Positions 32,677 through 44,263 of a stretch of DNA of 64,000 nt are shown piece by piece. Numbering within the stretch: the stretch's first letter is position 1; every line of letters starts with the position of its first letter. Origin of the DNA: Daphnia carinata. Lineage: Eukaryota; Arthropoda; Branchiopoda; Diplostraca; Daphniidae. The stretch lies in assembly GCF_022539665.2 (NCBI RefSeq), contig NC_081333.1:10972971-11036970 (forward strand), read 5' to 3'. A program made the translations under genes and the position numbers. Under the pieces are notes generated by a model. It searched no databases and was not told the origin of the DNA. It saw nothing but the letters and a program-made list of their open reading frames with translations.

Positions 32677-34243
32677 TTACCAGGATGAGCTGACGTTTTC
32701 TTGGAAGGTGAAACGGGGAGAATTTTCGGAATAAAACTGTTGGAACCAGCGTCGGTAGTGATTGATTCCGCGATCTTCTGCCACAAGGATAGGTTTATTC
32801 ATGAAAGTTTTGCTATTCCAGACAGCGACGTCACGTTCGAACTTTGGAAATGGATGAATGTAAGATTTGACGTGTTAGAAAATCAGTAAAACTTTTCACT
32901 TACCATGACAGCCTCGACCCATACAAAAAATTTTGCTACAGGTCCTACCATAGAGACAGGCATATAAAGTCGGTGAAGAACGCGTTGAATCATTGGTTCA
33001 ATCGGTGTAACTGTCTCGAAAAGGAGACATCTGCCAAATGGGGTAATAAAAGACAAACAAACTAAACCGGGGCCCATTTGTTTGGCTTCCACATCAACCG
33101 AAAGGAATGGCAACCGGCCGAATAGGCGTAGCTCGTGTTGTAGGCTAGAAGTTGCTACATGTTTTTCTTCGGAATTGGGTTCCCATTTTAACTTCCAATG
33201 ATGCTGAAGGAAAGGTACCCAGCCGTTGTCACTCTTCCCGCCTTGTGCTGCATTAAGGTCAGATCCGTATAATAGAGAAGGGCCATGCAGACAATCCAAA
33301 TGGGCGACATCAGAGCCATTCTCAGGGATCTCTTGAATATGAGCGTTCACTTTGTATTCACTCCGTCCACCATAAATCCATTTTCTATTAACAATTTCTG
33401 GTATACGAGGGACTTTCCAGCTTGGGTTTTCTTGTTCAGCATGATACCAGACAAATATAAAACCGTTTGCTTCGTCGCAAGACCATGATCTAACTCGCGC
33501 AGATTTCGGTACTATATCATTACAGAAAAAGTTATATTTATATATATTAAGTTGAAAGTGTACAGTGTAAGAATAAATATAACTAAATAAATAATAATTA
33601 AGAAGATCACTGTACTTTTTCCCGACGTGTAGGGAATGGAGGTGCATTGGCCATCTTCCCCCCGAAATTGCCATCCATGAAAAGGACATTCAACACAGTC
33701 GCCTACAACCCGACTCCCTACACCTAAATGAGCACCAAGATGTGGGCAATAAGCATCCAAGACGTAAGCGACACCTTCAGCAGAGCGAAAAACCGCGAAA
33801 TTTTCACCTATAAAAAAAAGGTCCAAACAGTTTTTTGTTTTTGCCTTTTTATCAATGGATTCATCGCCAAACATACCAAGGGCGTCAACTGATCGGACCT
33901 GAAGATTTTTTAAATCATCTGACTCACACAGGGCAAACCACCCATTAGGGTACACTGGTGGGATCTCTCCAATTTTTTTCCGTCGACGCATTTCATTTGC
34001 CAACTGACGTCGACTTTGTCCATAGTTATCTAATCGCAATTGTTCTTCGTAACCGACATCACATAAGTCCTAAGAAAAGAAATTTCAGTATCATGCAATT
34101 TTTGGTTTTTACTAAAGACATTTTACCCTGATTCGATTTAGTGGCTTAAAGAGGAAGTAACAGACAGCCACGCTAAGCACTATTGCAGCTGAAGAAACTA
34201 GAAGTCCCACTATTTCGGATTTGAAAACGAAAAAGAGATCCAT
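32677..34243 (-). CDS. nvd: Neverland B, cholesterol 7-desaturase (Rieske oxygenase)
   Basis: Second intact neverland, with exons 34243-34127, 34069-33877, 33807-33616, 33511-32904 and 32841-32677 and 424 residues. The same features as copy A are visible: N-terminal membrane segment, Rieske CPHLGAH...[23 protein letters not shown] and the ...ENVSSSW end. Differences from A are scattered substitutions, for example [10 protein letters not shown] kept, PILQHRW changed to PFLQHHW, and [11 protein letters not shown] changed to [11 protein letters not shown]. Both reading frames have stayed open since duplication, so both are probably under selection or the event is recent. From memory, two neverland genes have been reported in Daphnia magna. 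Confidence 0.93.
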
Positions 34244-35190
34244 GTCTCCAAGTAAGATTTTCTGAAGGTAAAACAACTGTAAAGTAAAGCCCAAATAATT
34301 TCAAACTGAAACTGTCGGCGAAACGAAGAGAAAGGTTTAAGCGTATAAAAAATCTTACCATCAGTGGTGTTCAAACATTTGCGAGGACTATTTCAATGTT
34401 GGCATAAAGTGACGGACGGCTGACACCCTAAAAAAATTATCTAGAATAACATAGTCAAGTAACAGGCAAGTCGTGCTTCTGTGTATAAAGTTTCTCAAGT
34501 TTATGTATTATAGTGGGTTGCTGAAACAACTCCGGAATACATGTTTCACTCATGCGGTATTTATACCAGTACATGATGGGAATTTCAAGGTAAACAGTGG
34601 AAAGGTTACAATCACTTTTTTTTTTGTCAGATGCTTGAGGGGATGTAGAAAGTGAAACTTTCTATAGCCAATCTTCGGGCTCGTTACACGTGCTCGCAGA
34701 CACATGCAATTTATCATTCTGCTGAGCTTTGAAATCCAGATAAGCGTTATGATTTTGGATATCCTAGCACTGCAAACATATATAACGTATGTACAGGGTG
34801 TTCAAAACCTTAAAGGAATACGCTGGGAAAAATCCCATCAAGGCTCGGTAGCATTACGGCTACGATACCAACCATTTTCATGTAATGGTCGTTCCAACTT
34901 GACTGCCGATTTCCGTCCGAGTTAGACTAACGCCCGATAAATACAAAAACTGTTACGAAATATTTCTCCACCATACTACCGGAAATAAAAAAAATTCTGC
35001 CCAATCTTTAGATTTTGTAATGCATCATGAATAAACATTGCAATATGTAATTCTGCCAGAAGTAAAATAACAAGTATGTTTTTTTGTTTTATTTACACAC
35101 TAAGTTCAGCTTGTACAATAAAAACTAAAAGCCAAATTATTGATATTTTTGCAAACTATTTCTACTCCTTCATCAAAGATTTTTCATCTT
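34244..35190. other. Neverland B upstream region
   Basis: Collinear with 26593-27300 except for an extra block of about 200 bp (about 34477-34683), which has weakly inverted ends (TATAAAGTTTC and GAAACTTTCTATAG). No exon seen. Confidence 0.5.
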
Positions 35191-35475
35191 TATTTTTAAT
35201 GCTGCTCACTTTTTGCAGCTCTTTCTTCCAGTCGACAATTTCTTTCATAATCTTTCATTCGAATTAAAGAGCTGCAAAATTAAGGAAGGTAAATACAAAC
35301 TTAAAATTGAACAGCATGTGGACGTACTCCTCATAATTGGCAGTGAAGGTATTCATGCTTTTCACGATGGCACTTGTAAACCCATGGATATTTCTCGTTT
35401 CTACTTTCCAAAAACTTCACAAGAAAGTCAACATAGTAATCTCTCTTATCCAACGGGATTTGTTGCTATTGAAAT
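35190..35475 (-). pseudogene. NDUFB7 pseudogene in unit 2
   Basis: The third exon and most of the second are recognisable (compare 27331-27631). The sequence then jumps to the distal flank, removing the first exon, the start codon and the start of the second exon. No transcript from this copy could make the protein. Confidence 0.85.
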
Positions 35476-36379
35476 GAAATCACAAGAAAATTAGACACAG
35501 ATTTCACTTTCGTGTGAGCAGACAGCCATCTAGACTTTTAATCACGAAATATGCGAAATGGAGCGCTAATGGAGCGGTTCAGTAGGGTGAGGATCCACAA
35601 GCGACAAACACACAAGTTTCGCTGTTCTGGGTTTAGTGGCTCTGGCCTTTGGGGAATAGGAAACGGCCATTGTGCTAAAAGCCATCTGGTGTTCCGCTTT
35701 AGAATGCTTTTTTCGGCCATCGTAAAAACCGGAACCCAGAGTTGTTCTCCAATTTCAGCCCAATGGGTACATAAGAGTGCGTGCTCTTCTAGATATACTT
35801 CATGCTAAACGGTCAAATCGGAGAGCTCTTTAAAAAGCGAGCTCCATAACTACACGTTTTATGTCTCCTGTAATGGGTTTTATTTTACATGCAGTTTTGA
35901 AATTCGTTTTAAAAAAGGAAGAATCGTTTAAGAAATAAACAAAAACTAAACGTGGTTTGTTTAAAATATCGGCGGTGCTGCAAGTGTTTATATTCGACAT
36001 TTTATTGGAAGTTTGATTTATTACTGGGGATTCTAATCAAACGTACAAATCAAAAGCATTTTTTTATTATTCATTTTTTTTTTTTGCATTTTGTTAAATT
36101 CGTTCCCAAAATGAATCACGTTTTCCCTTATTTGATAATACACTGCTATTTAGCCTCCTGTTGCACCGTTTCTAAAGCGAGTACAGGAAATACCTGTTAA
36201 AAGAGAAAAAGCTTATTTTAGCTATGCTTATCTTGGACCTACCACAATGTGCAATAATAACATTTACACGTGTCTTATAACTTTCTTTAGAAAGTTGGTC
36301 TATATGTATGTTTTTTCAACATGGGAATTAATTAGCATCGTGTATGGTCTACATCTTTTGATTCGATAATTATATCTAA
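35476..36379. other. Duplicated non-coding flank
   Basis: Matches 27830-28680 of unit 1 with small differences. The ORFs on either strand at 35538-35808 are not open in unit 1 and are not called. Confidence 0.4.
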
Positions 36380-36665
36380 CTATTAAATTTAGGCTGTGAA
36401 CTAGACGACCAGAACAAAACTTTGGGCCAAGAATTTCGATAAATTCGCTAACTGGTGGCCCTTCCTAGAAATGTGGATAAATATCATATTACAGGCGCTA
36501 CAAAACTGTATTTAGATGGAATTAAAATTAAATATAGGGAAAAGGCACCAACTTTGAGTCCTGTTAATGAAGATCGCATCAATTTCTTAACTTACTTTAC
36601 TTTCAAACTATGTTTGAGAGCAATTTGTTGTAACACGGTCGACACTTCCTTTTTTTCTATACTAT
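36380..36665 (-). pseudogene. EARS2 3'-end remnant in unit 2
   Basis: Matches the last two exons and final intron of EARS2 (28714-29000). Homology then jumps to what is 31250 in unit 1, so about 2.25 kb with the catalytic domain is missing. Confidence 0.85.
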
Positions 36666-36942
36666 GTATGCCTTCAATATTTTTTTTAACGAAGTGGAAA
36701 ATTCAATTGACAGTATATGCGGTGCAATAGTCGAGTGGATGACAGTACACGTCATAAAGCTACACATTAAGATTCACTAAAGCAATAAATGCCGATATAG
36801 TAATGCACCCTATAGGTTCAAAGTTCTTGAATACTTCCAGGAAGATGATATATGCCATTATATGTCGTACATGAACCGGTAGAATATTACAAGAAGTAGA
36901 TGAAGGCTTTGCCTAGGAAAGAATTTCACTTTTTGGTTTTGT

Positions 36943-39900
36943 TCACTGGAACAAATAATGCGCTGGGTTTGTTAACATCATCTTATGAAGTTTGTCTATA
37001 GTTGCTGGACCATCTAATGATAAGAAAAAGATATGTAAAAAAGAACCTAACCGATGTCGCAATGGCAATTCAAGCTTACCCATCTGATACCAATCTGAAT
37101 TGCCAGCATCACTTCGAGCAGCATCCACAGCGTTGCGTAAAGCGAAAAGGACAGAGACTGACATACACAATGGGGGTTCACCAGTAGCTAAGAATAAGGT
37201 TATTAAACTATAATCTCCAAACGCTTTGAAAAACCAAGATCACTAATCTACGTACCTTTAGAGCGTAAAATGCCGAATGGGTGAGCTGCGTTTTTCATCA
37301 TTGTGACGCGGAAATCTACCGGAACGTCAGCATTCAGCGGAGGTTTGTAATTCTAATCGTATAGTTAAAATAAGTGTAGTAAAGCATTAAATGAAATCGA
37401 CATACAATACTGTTTAAACAGAAGTGAAACATAACCTGTATCGTATACATACCCAAGTCCCCCGACTTAACTTTTGCCCCGTTACTGGATCGTACTGAAA
37501 TAAAGGAACTCGACGAATTACATCAACGTGAAAATTGGCATTGTAACCACATTCGCATGCAGAACGAAACAAATGCACAACATACCGTAATCTTCTCGCT
37601 TGTCCATAGGCCAACTCCCATCATAAATGCTCCCTCGATTTGTCCAATATCTATTAACGGACTTATGCTCTGTCCAGCATCTTCAAGTATATCTACTCTG
37701 CGAAGCTATTACAAATAAATTAGATTTCCAGGACTCATAAAAAAAAGGCAAGATCTATTGCTCTACAAACCAGTTTCTCCCCTGTCAAAACATCGATTTC
37801 CACTTCCGAGACGGTAGCGCCGTGGATGATGTATCCTTTCACCTTGTCATCAGATGTATAACTTGATCAAAATTAAGAAAGCATTAGGAATAAAAGGTAA
37901 ACTAATAAAGTTTTAAAGAATAAAAAAAAAATACTAATGGCGAGCAGTTAGATCGACGTTTGAATTAAAACAGTTTTCCACAAGTGCGGTCCAGCTGGCA
38001 TCTGGTAATTTCTCTTTTATAGGAAGCATCCGGTTCATTAGTTCTTGACACGCTTTCATGGCAGCCTATGCTAACCAAATTTCTTAATAATAATTGATGC
38101 ATTTATTAGAAATTAAAACTTACATAGCAGTTCATCTCACTTGTTACACTGCCTCCGGTGACCGATCCATTAGTATTTGTCAATGTGTTTGTTGGTTTGA
38201 TCGAAACCAACGAGAGGTCAATGCCAAGTTCTCTTGCCACAACTTGCGCAACCTATTATGATGTAATTGAATTGAGCATTATTTGAAATTATGTCTGTCT
38301 AGCATTTGTTACTTTAGTGTTAATGCCCTGGCCACATTCAATACCACCATGAGAAACGGACACAGATCCACCATCATGGTGAATAGCTACCAGAACGTTG
38401 TAACGAAAAGGAAAAGATTCGACGGGGTAAACCATGGGAAGCAGATTAATTCCACGTTTTTTCCATCGATTGTTCAAGTTGAATTCTTTTATCTGGATAA
38501 ACAAGATTAATTTTGACCAAACAGACTTTGCACAAAATTATTGTCGATATACTTCGCCTAGACGTTTATCAAAATCCGACGAGCGGCGTAGCTCGTCAAT
38601 GATCTTTCGCATGGAATTGGCCTCATCGTTTCCGCTAGTATTTAGGTTTTTCAGTCGGAATTCAAGGGGATCCTCTTTACGAGTCTTCGCCAAATGCTCG
38701 ATCAAATTTTCAATAATTGCAATCCCCTGCGTAGTTCCTTGAAGGTACAAGTGTTATATGGCAAAAGACAAAACATTTTGGGGAAATCATTTAAACTGTA
38801 CGAAATATTTAAAACGCAATAAGCATCTAACCAGGGGCTCGACAGTATGTGTTTGAAGGTGTATCTGTTTGCACCAACAATGGAGTAAATTTCCAAGATT
38901 TTGCGGCATAGCAATTTTTTGCAAACGACGCAGCAAAAAATGCAGTTCCTTCATTAAAATTTCCACCACAATCGCTGACTATCGTCAAATCTATAGCTTG
39001 TAGAAGCCCATTTTTATCAGTACCTGCCTTTTAAGACAAAAAATGGTGCATAATCGGGAATTTTTTTTAAGATTAGCTATTGGTGTCATTATTTTTTCCT
39101 ACACACCTTATATTGACAATAGTACGGAAGACGTCCTCCGACGAGTGCCATGTTTGAATCCAAATCCAAGGAAATTCGAACGGGTTTAGACAGTTCGGAG
39201 GCCGCTATAGCGCAAGCCACAGCAACTAGCGTAGAGCGTGAAATTTTGCCACCATATGAACCACCCAAACGGCGAGTTTCAACGTTCACTCTAAAGATTT
39301 AAATAGCCAATTACTATCGCAACGTTATACTTGCGTCGCTACTTACTGCGCCTTATTAAGGCTCAGACAACGCGCCACAGCATTTTGAACTGCATCTTGA
39401 TCTTGAGTTGCGCAAAAGACGTCCATGCCATCCTCCAACGGAACGCATGCGGCAACCAAAGTTTCCATATAAAAATGATATTGGGTGCCAATTTCAAACT
39501 CACCTTCGACAACGGTTTCAGACTGAGAGAAACCATCTGTTAACAAGTGAGAGCGCAATGAATAACCAATTTAACCAACGCAAATTGCAAGGCCAAAAAA
39601 ATATACCTTCGAAGTTGCCAACATCAAAAACGTTGGGTGGACCAAAAGCAGCATGGATCGTTGTTCTTTCTGGATGTTTCATTGCATCTTTAATTTTCAA
39701 AACGGGCGTTTGACAGTCTTTATATGAAACTCGAACCAATTTAGCCGCTTTGGCTGCTTGGCTCTGCGTATGGGCTACGATGAGCCCAAGAGATTGGCCG
39801 GCGTACAACACCTTACCAGAACTAAATACCTATATGATACCAACAAGCAATTGAAAGCAGATGGTGGAACGACGAAAAGACTGTATTCTACCTCTTCGTT

Positions 39901-42900
39901 AGTTTGGCTGTCGAAGGCGCCTTGCGCAAAAACAAATAAATTGCCAGTCTTAATAGTTTTTGCATCAAGAAACGCAACAACTCCTTCACTTATCTAAACG
40001 AGAAATTTCTTATTACGTTTGTTGAAAGTTGAAAAAAATTAAAGTATAACGAATTACCAATGCCTCAGAAGCGTCTATCTTATCAATGGAACAATTAGCC
40101 ATGGTGCTCAAAACAAAGGCTCCGTGGAGTTCATCAGCTCGCAAAGGCATATCATCAATGTATTTCGCCTCCCCTAGTACGTGAACGCAACAATTATTCA
40201 ATGCTCGGATTTTTCTTCAGATAAGTGCACGGAAATTACCTGCACATTGTGCCCGCGCTTCTATTTTTATCGTTGGTTGATTAACGGGCCATTCTTTTGA
40301 ATCGGTATCATAGTCCTGCTTCCCGACCATGATATCGCGTTCTAAGTTATGCGCGCCTGATCTCAAGAGCGAAGATGATTTTTCACCAATTACGGTCAAT
40401 GCAAACTGCCAATCGATAAAAAAGCAATGAAAATTTACTTAAATGGTTGTGTTAGATTGAAATATACCTTGTAAAATAAACCCTGAGCAACACACTTCAG
40501 ATAATCACCGTCCGGATTCAGTAAATGCTCCTCAGGACACAATTCTTGTTCCAACACGTTTAGCGCACCTTGAAAAATCTTTTCGTCATCCAGGCATTTA
40601 TCGGTCAAAAAATTTTCCGTCTCGCTAGCGTGTATCTTGAATATATATTGAAGAATGTGCATTCATGCCATTCATTAAATAAAGGAAGCTTTGAGTGGTA
40701 AGTTTAAGACTACAGCTTACCAGAGAGGAGCGAATTCCGCCAAAGATAATCGTAGGTTTCCCAACAATGCGGATGGAATCTTGACGCAGAATCTTCGCGC
40801 AAAATCCGGCGTTTATGTAAGCATGAGCGTTGCATGAACGAGGCATAATTTTAAACGTTTTTATAATATGATCCGTCGACAATGGAGGAAGTTCAACACT
40901 AAGAATAAGTCGACCCTTCATATCCGTTTCAAGGAATTGTGGCAAATCAAATTGTAAAATCTCTCCATCGCTGCCCACTGAAAAAAATAAAAAGATACTA
41001 GCAATATGATAAACATGAAAGAATAGATAGCTGAAATAGCCTTACTGACGGTAACCTTCGCTCCAACAGTTTCAAGAACGACAAATAAGTCAGAAGGAAA
41101 TTCACGATGAGCGTTTTTCAACATCAAGTTTCCTGCAATACTTCCTGCCTACAGTGAAAATAATGATCTCTAGTTTACGCTTGCAGCCTGAAATGATTAG
41201 AAAATGACAGTTTGCCTTACATTTCGCAGTGGAACGCTTCCAATTTTTCCTATATGTTCCGCAAGAAGTTGTCCATACCAGTAGTCGGTATTTGTAGATC
41301 CGACAGACGACAGAACCCCTTGAAGATCTGTCAGACTTACTCCCCCACCAACAGTGAGTGGAGTATCTTTTGAGATATGGTGCAAATCTCCGATATTGTT
41401 TATGTCGACGTACACGTCGTACGGTCCATCAGTTTTGTAAACACCTGATACAGAATGTTCAGTAATTTTTTAATTAGCGTTTGTAACATTATTTCCTACC
41501 AGTTCCTGTGTTTCCAGCAACAAGACGGTATTTAATGCGTTCTCCGAAAGATTTTAAAAGCTTTGTCAGTTGCTCTAGCGATTCCGGCCGGTACCAATTT
41601 CCCATTTTAAATACTCCAGTGTTTAGACCATTACTGGCTGCGCAATTTCCTGCACAAGCTGCACCGGTTTTTGGGCAAAGTTTATTGCCCAAGTCCTAAA
41701 AGATTTATAAGGTAAAGTTCAAGTAAATAAGATTTCATGAGGAATGAATAGATTAAATATAGTTTCTTATTTTTACTTCCAAATCAAGGCAACGTGATTT
41801 TAGTTCTGGAGGCGCATCCTTGGCGAAGGTCTTGAACGCATCCATAATGGGGCGGTAACCGGTGCAACGGCAGATATTTCCGTCCAAGGAAGATTCGATA
41901 TCTTTCATCGTCAGATCAGCCCCATTCTTCTTTTTTAATAAGCTAAATACGGATGCAAAATACGTTTAGTTGGATCAAAAATATTTAAAGAGGCTAAAAG
42001 CGTAAAAATATTCAGGAAAATTTTTTACCTGTACATTGACATCACCATTCCTGGAGAACAATAACCGCATTGACTTCCATTCATGTCCGCCAACTGGGAC
42101 TAAATTTTTAATTACAATTTAACATAAGATTCTTGTGAAAAAAAGAAAAAAGAAAATACTTGAACCGGATGATATCCGTCTTTCTTGTTTCCTATTCCCT
42201 CAACTGTAGTTATCTCACCACCATGACAGGACATCAATGGCAACAAGCACTATTTAAACACAAAACTTTATATAGAACATTTTTGCCATGCATCATACGG
42301 TTATTTCGTTTCAAACATACCGAATTAACAGCACGATGCTGAATGATTCCTGTTAATGGATCTCCCTTTGAAAGAGTCACTACGCACGCTCCACAACCTC
42401 CTTCCCTGCACGAGGTGACAAAGGATAAATTTGATCAAATTTTAGGTAAAATCATTTAGAATATAAGCTTTGTCACTCTAACCTGCACATCCATTTCGTC
42501 CCAGTTAACACTGCGTTTCTGCGAAGGAAATCGACTAATTTTGTATCGGCGTCTACATCCCGATTGACTACAGCCATACAGGAAATGAGGTTAGAACATT
42601 AAGTACAGAAGATAGGCAGTTGACATTCTAATCCTACAACCGTAACAAAAATGACTTAGCGATTATTTTTCAACTGTAATAACCCTTTTTTTCTAATCTA
42701 TTTTCGTTTCTTTTGTTGCTGTAGCAATCCGTTATTGCACGTGGTAGACTTTCGAACGATGCTAGAATCATTGGCGTCGTCATGATTTTAAACATTTTCC
42801 GTAGTATCCCCAAGATTTGGTTTCTTATTAGCTTTGTTTTTGCTACTGCACTGCTTTCACCGTGCAAATATTATCTTACATTGCGGCATAACGCTATTCT

Positions 42901-43626
42901 TCTAAGCTGATGTCACACTAAAAGACCAGAAACAAGTCAAGCAAGTACCCAATGAATCCTGACTAGTCTGTTTTCTCAAGTGAGGGCTAGACGTTGGCCT
43001 CCAATTCTTCTAACAAACGGTCCATTGGAAAAAAAAGCCAATCATTCTTGTATGTGACAACGACTGACTTCCATTTTTGTTGAGGTAAAGTGGCGGAATT
43101 CTTTTGCTAGCCATGACGTCCACAAAAATGAAAGAAAAAGACACCAGAAACTGCCAGAAGCCAATTCATTTGATTTTCAGCAGCCTCTAGCGACTGTCAG
43201 GTAGAACTACACTATTAGTTATCGAAAATTATGATTTATTTTGTGCTAACGTGACTCGTTTGTGCGATTAACGTAGCTTTCCTGTGCACTCTCTAAAAAG
43301 CACCTGCAATTTCAGAACAAGAATGTGCATAGTGCCAGGACATTGCTCTCTATGAGCCATTTCTCAGCTTTCTGTCTGAAAATGGAAAGCCACCATGATG
43401 TGGCATATTTTTATTTCAACCTGAACATTTCTAAGATAAGTACTAACTCAGACAGGCACGAATAGTTTGTCTGAGTGACACTGTGAGATTATGTAACACT
43501 GATGAGCAAAACAACCAAACAAAAAACGTTCGACCTAGCAACAAAATAATGTAATGCATAAAAATGCATACCTGAATATTTTTTCCCGTTGATTCCGAAA
43601 TCAATACTTGCTGGAGTATCGTTCAT
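36943..43626 (-). CDS. Aldehyde oxidase (xanthine dehydrogenase/AOX family)
   Basis: A molybdo-flavoenzyme that oxidises aldehydes and N-heterocycles. About 25 small exons run from [19 protein letters not shown] (43626) to ...NPAHYLFQ and TGA (36943). Domains in order are the plant-type [2Fe-2S] ([11 protein letters not shown]), the second [2Fe-2S] ([10 protein letters not shown], then [16 protein letters not shown]), the FAD domain ([40 protein letters not shown]), and the molybdenum domain ([57 protein letters not shown]). The catalytic glutamate is in [30 protein letters not shown] resembles insect aldehyde oxidases more than the FRGFGGPQG of xanthine dehydrogenases, so aldehyde oxidase is preferred. 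No stop or frameshift was found in the main exons; not every exon edge was fixed. The first intron is about 1 kb. Confidence 0.85.
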
Positions 43627-44263
43627 TATAGCTGTAAGATGATTTTCTCTCCTCAATTAAACTGGACTTTTAGGCACACAGAAAACTCAAGTCAAATGGG
43701 TACCACATGTAAGGCGGGACTGATAATAACAAAACAAAAACGTGAAGACGAGAGAAACGGCACAGCAACGCTCCAAGTGGTCAAAATCTGAAGAGGGCTC
43801 TGCCCATCTTTCACTCTGAGCGATGTTGATATCACACTCTACTGTTTCCTCTTTTCTTTGAAGAAAATTATTACACGTTCAAGATTTACAATTTATTAAT
43901 TCACAAAGTAAGGGTTGAGCTGCGTTGGATAAGAGTTAAGAAAAAGCACAATCGATTGCATCAAGTTCAAGGCACTGAGGTCAGAAGACTCGCAATATTA
44001 TTGTTTCGATATTTTTCCGAAGTGATAATAATAATAAAAAAAAATAATACTGGTTTAACAATAGTCCCAAATTCTTTCACACAAAATACACAAAGTGATT
44101 GGCAAACCTCACGCAAACGAGTAATCAGCATTCAGTCAAAAGATAAGAAAAACGAGTTTGGAAGGATGGAAAAAAACAAACACTTGAAAAGGGAGGACAA
44201 AAATCCATGGCACATTTGAATTTAAAATATCAGCTGTCGATGTTTTGTTGAAAACGAGAAGCG
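43627..44263. other. Intergenic region between AOX and the CACHD1-like gene
   Basis: Holds the AOX promoter and the 3' UTR of the upstream minus-strand gene. No exon is seen. Confidence 0.4.

Larger units (their letters stand above)
32372..39456. repeat. Segmental duplication, unit 2
   Basis: Second copy of the block in unit 1, starting GTTTATTCACATGGCG. It contains neverland B, broken NDUFB7, the EARS2 3' end and the 3' part of the intact aldehyde oxidase. Relative to unit 1 it has lost about 2.25 kb of EARS2 and about 250 bp of NDUFB7, and it carries a 200 bp block upstream of neverland B. Confidence 0.9.

Noticed and set aside
35538-35808. ORFs on both strands in the duplicated flank of unit 2
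   Set aside because: Not kept open in the matching part of unit 1, with no splice or family support.
36943-43626. Xanthine dehydrogenase as the name of the molybdo-flavoenzyme
   Set aside because: The CRAPGTTQG segment fits insect aldehyde oxidases better than the FRGFGGPQG of xanthine dehydrogenase. The family is certain; the subfamily is likely but not proven.
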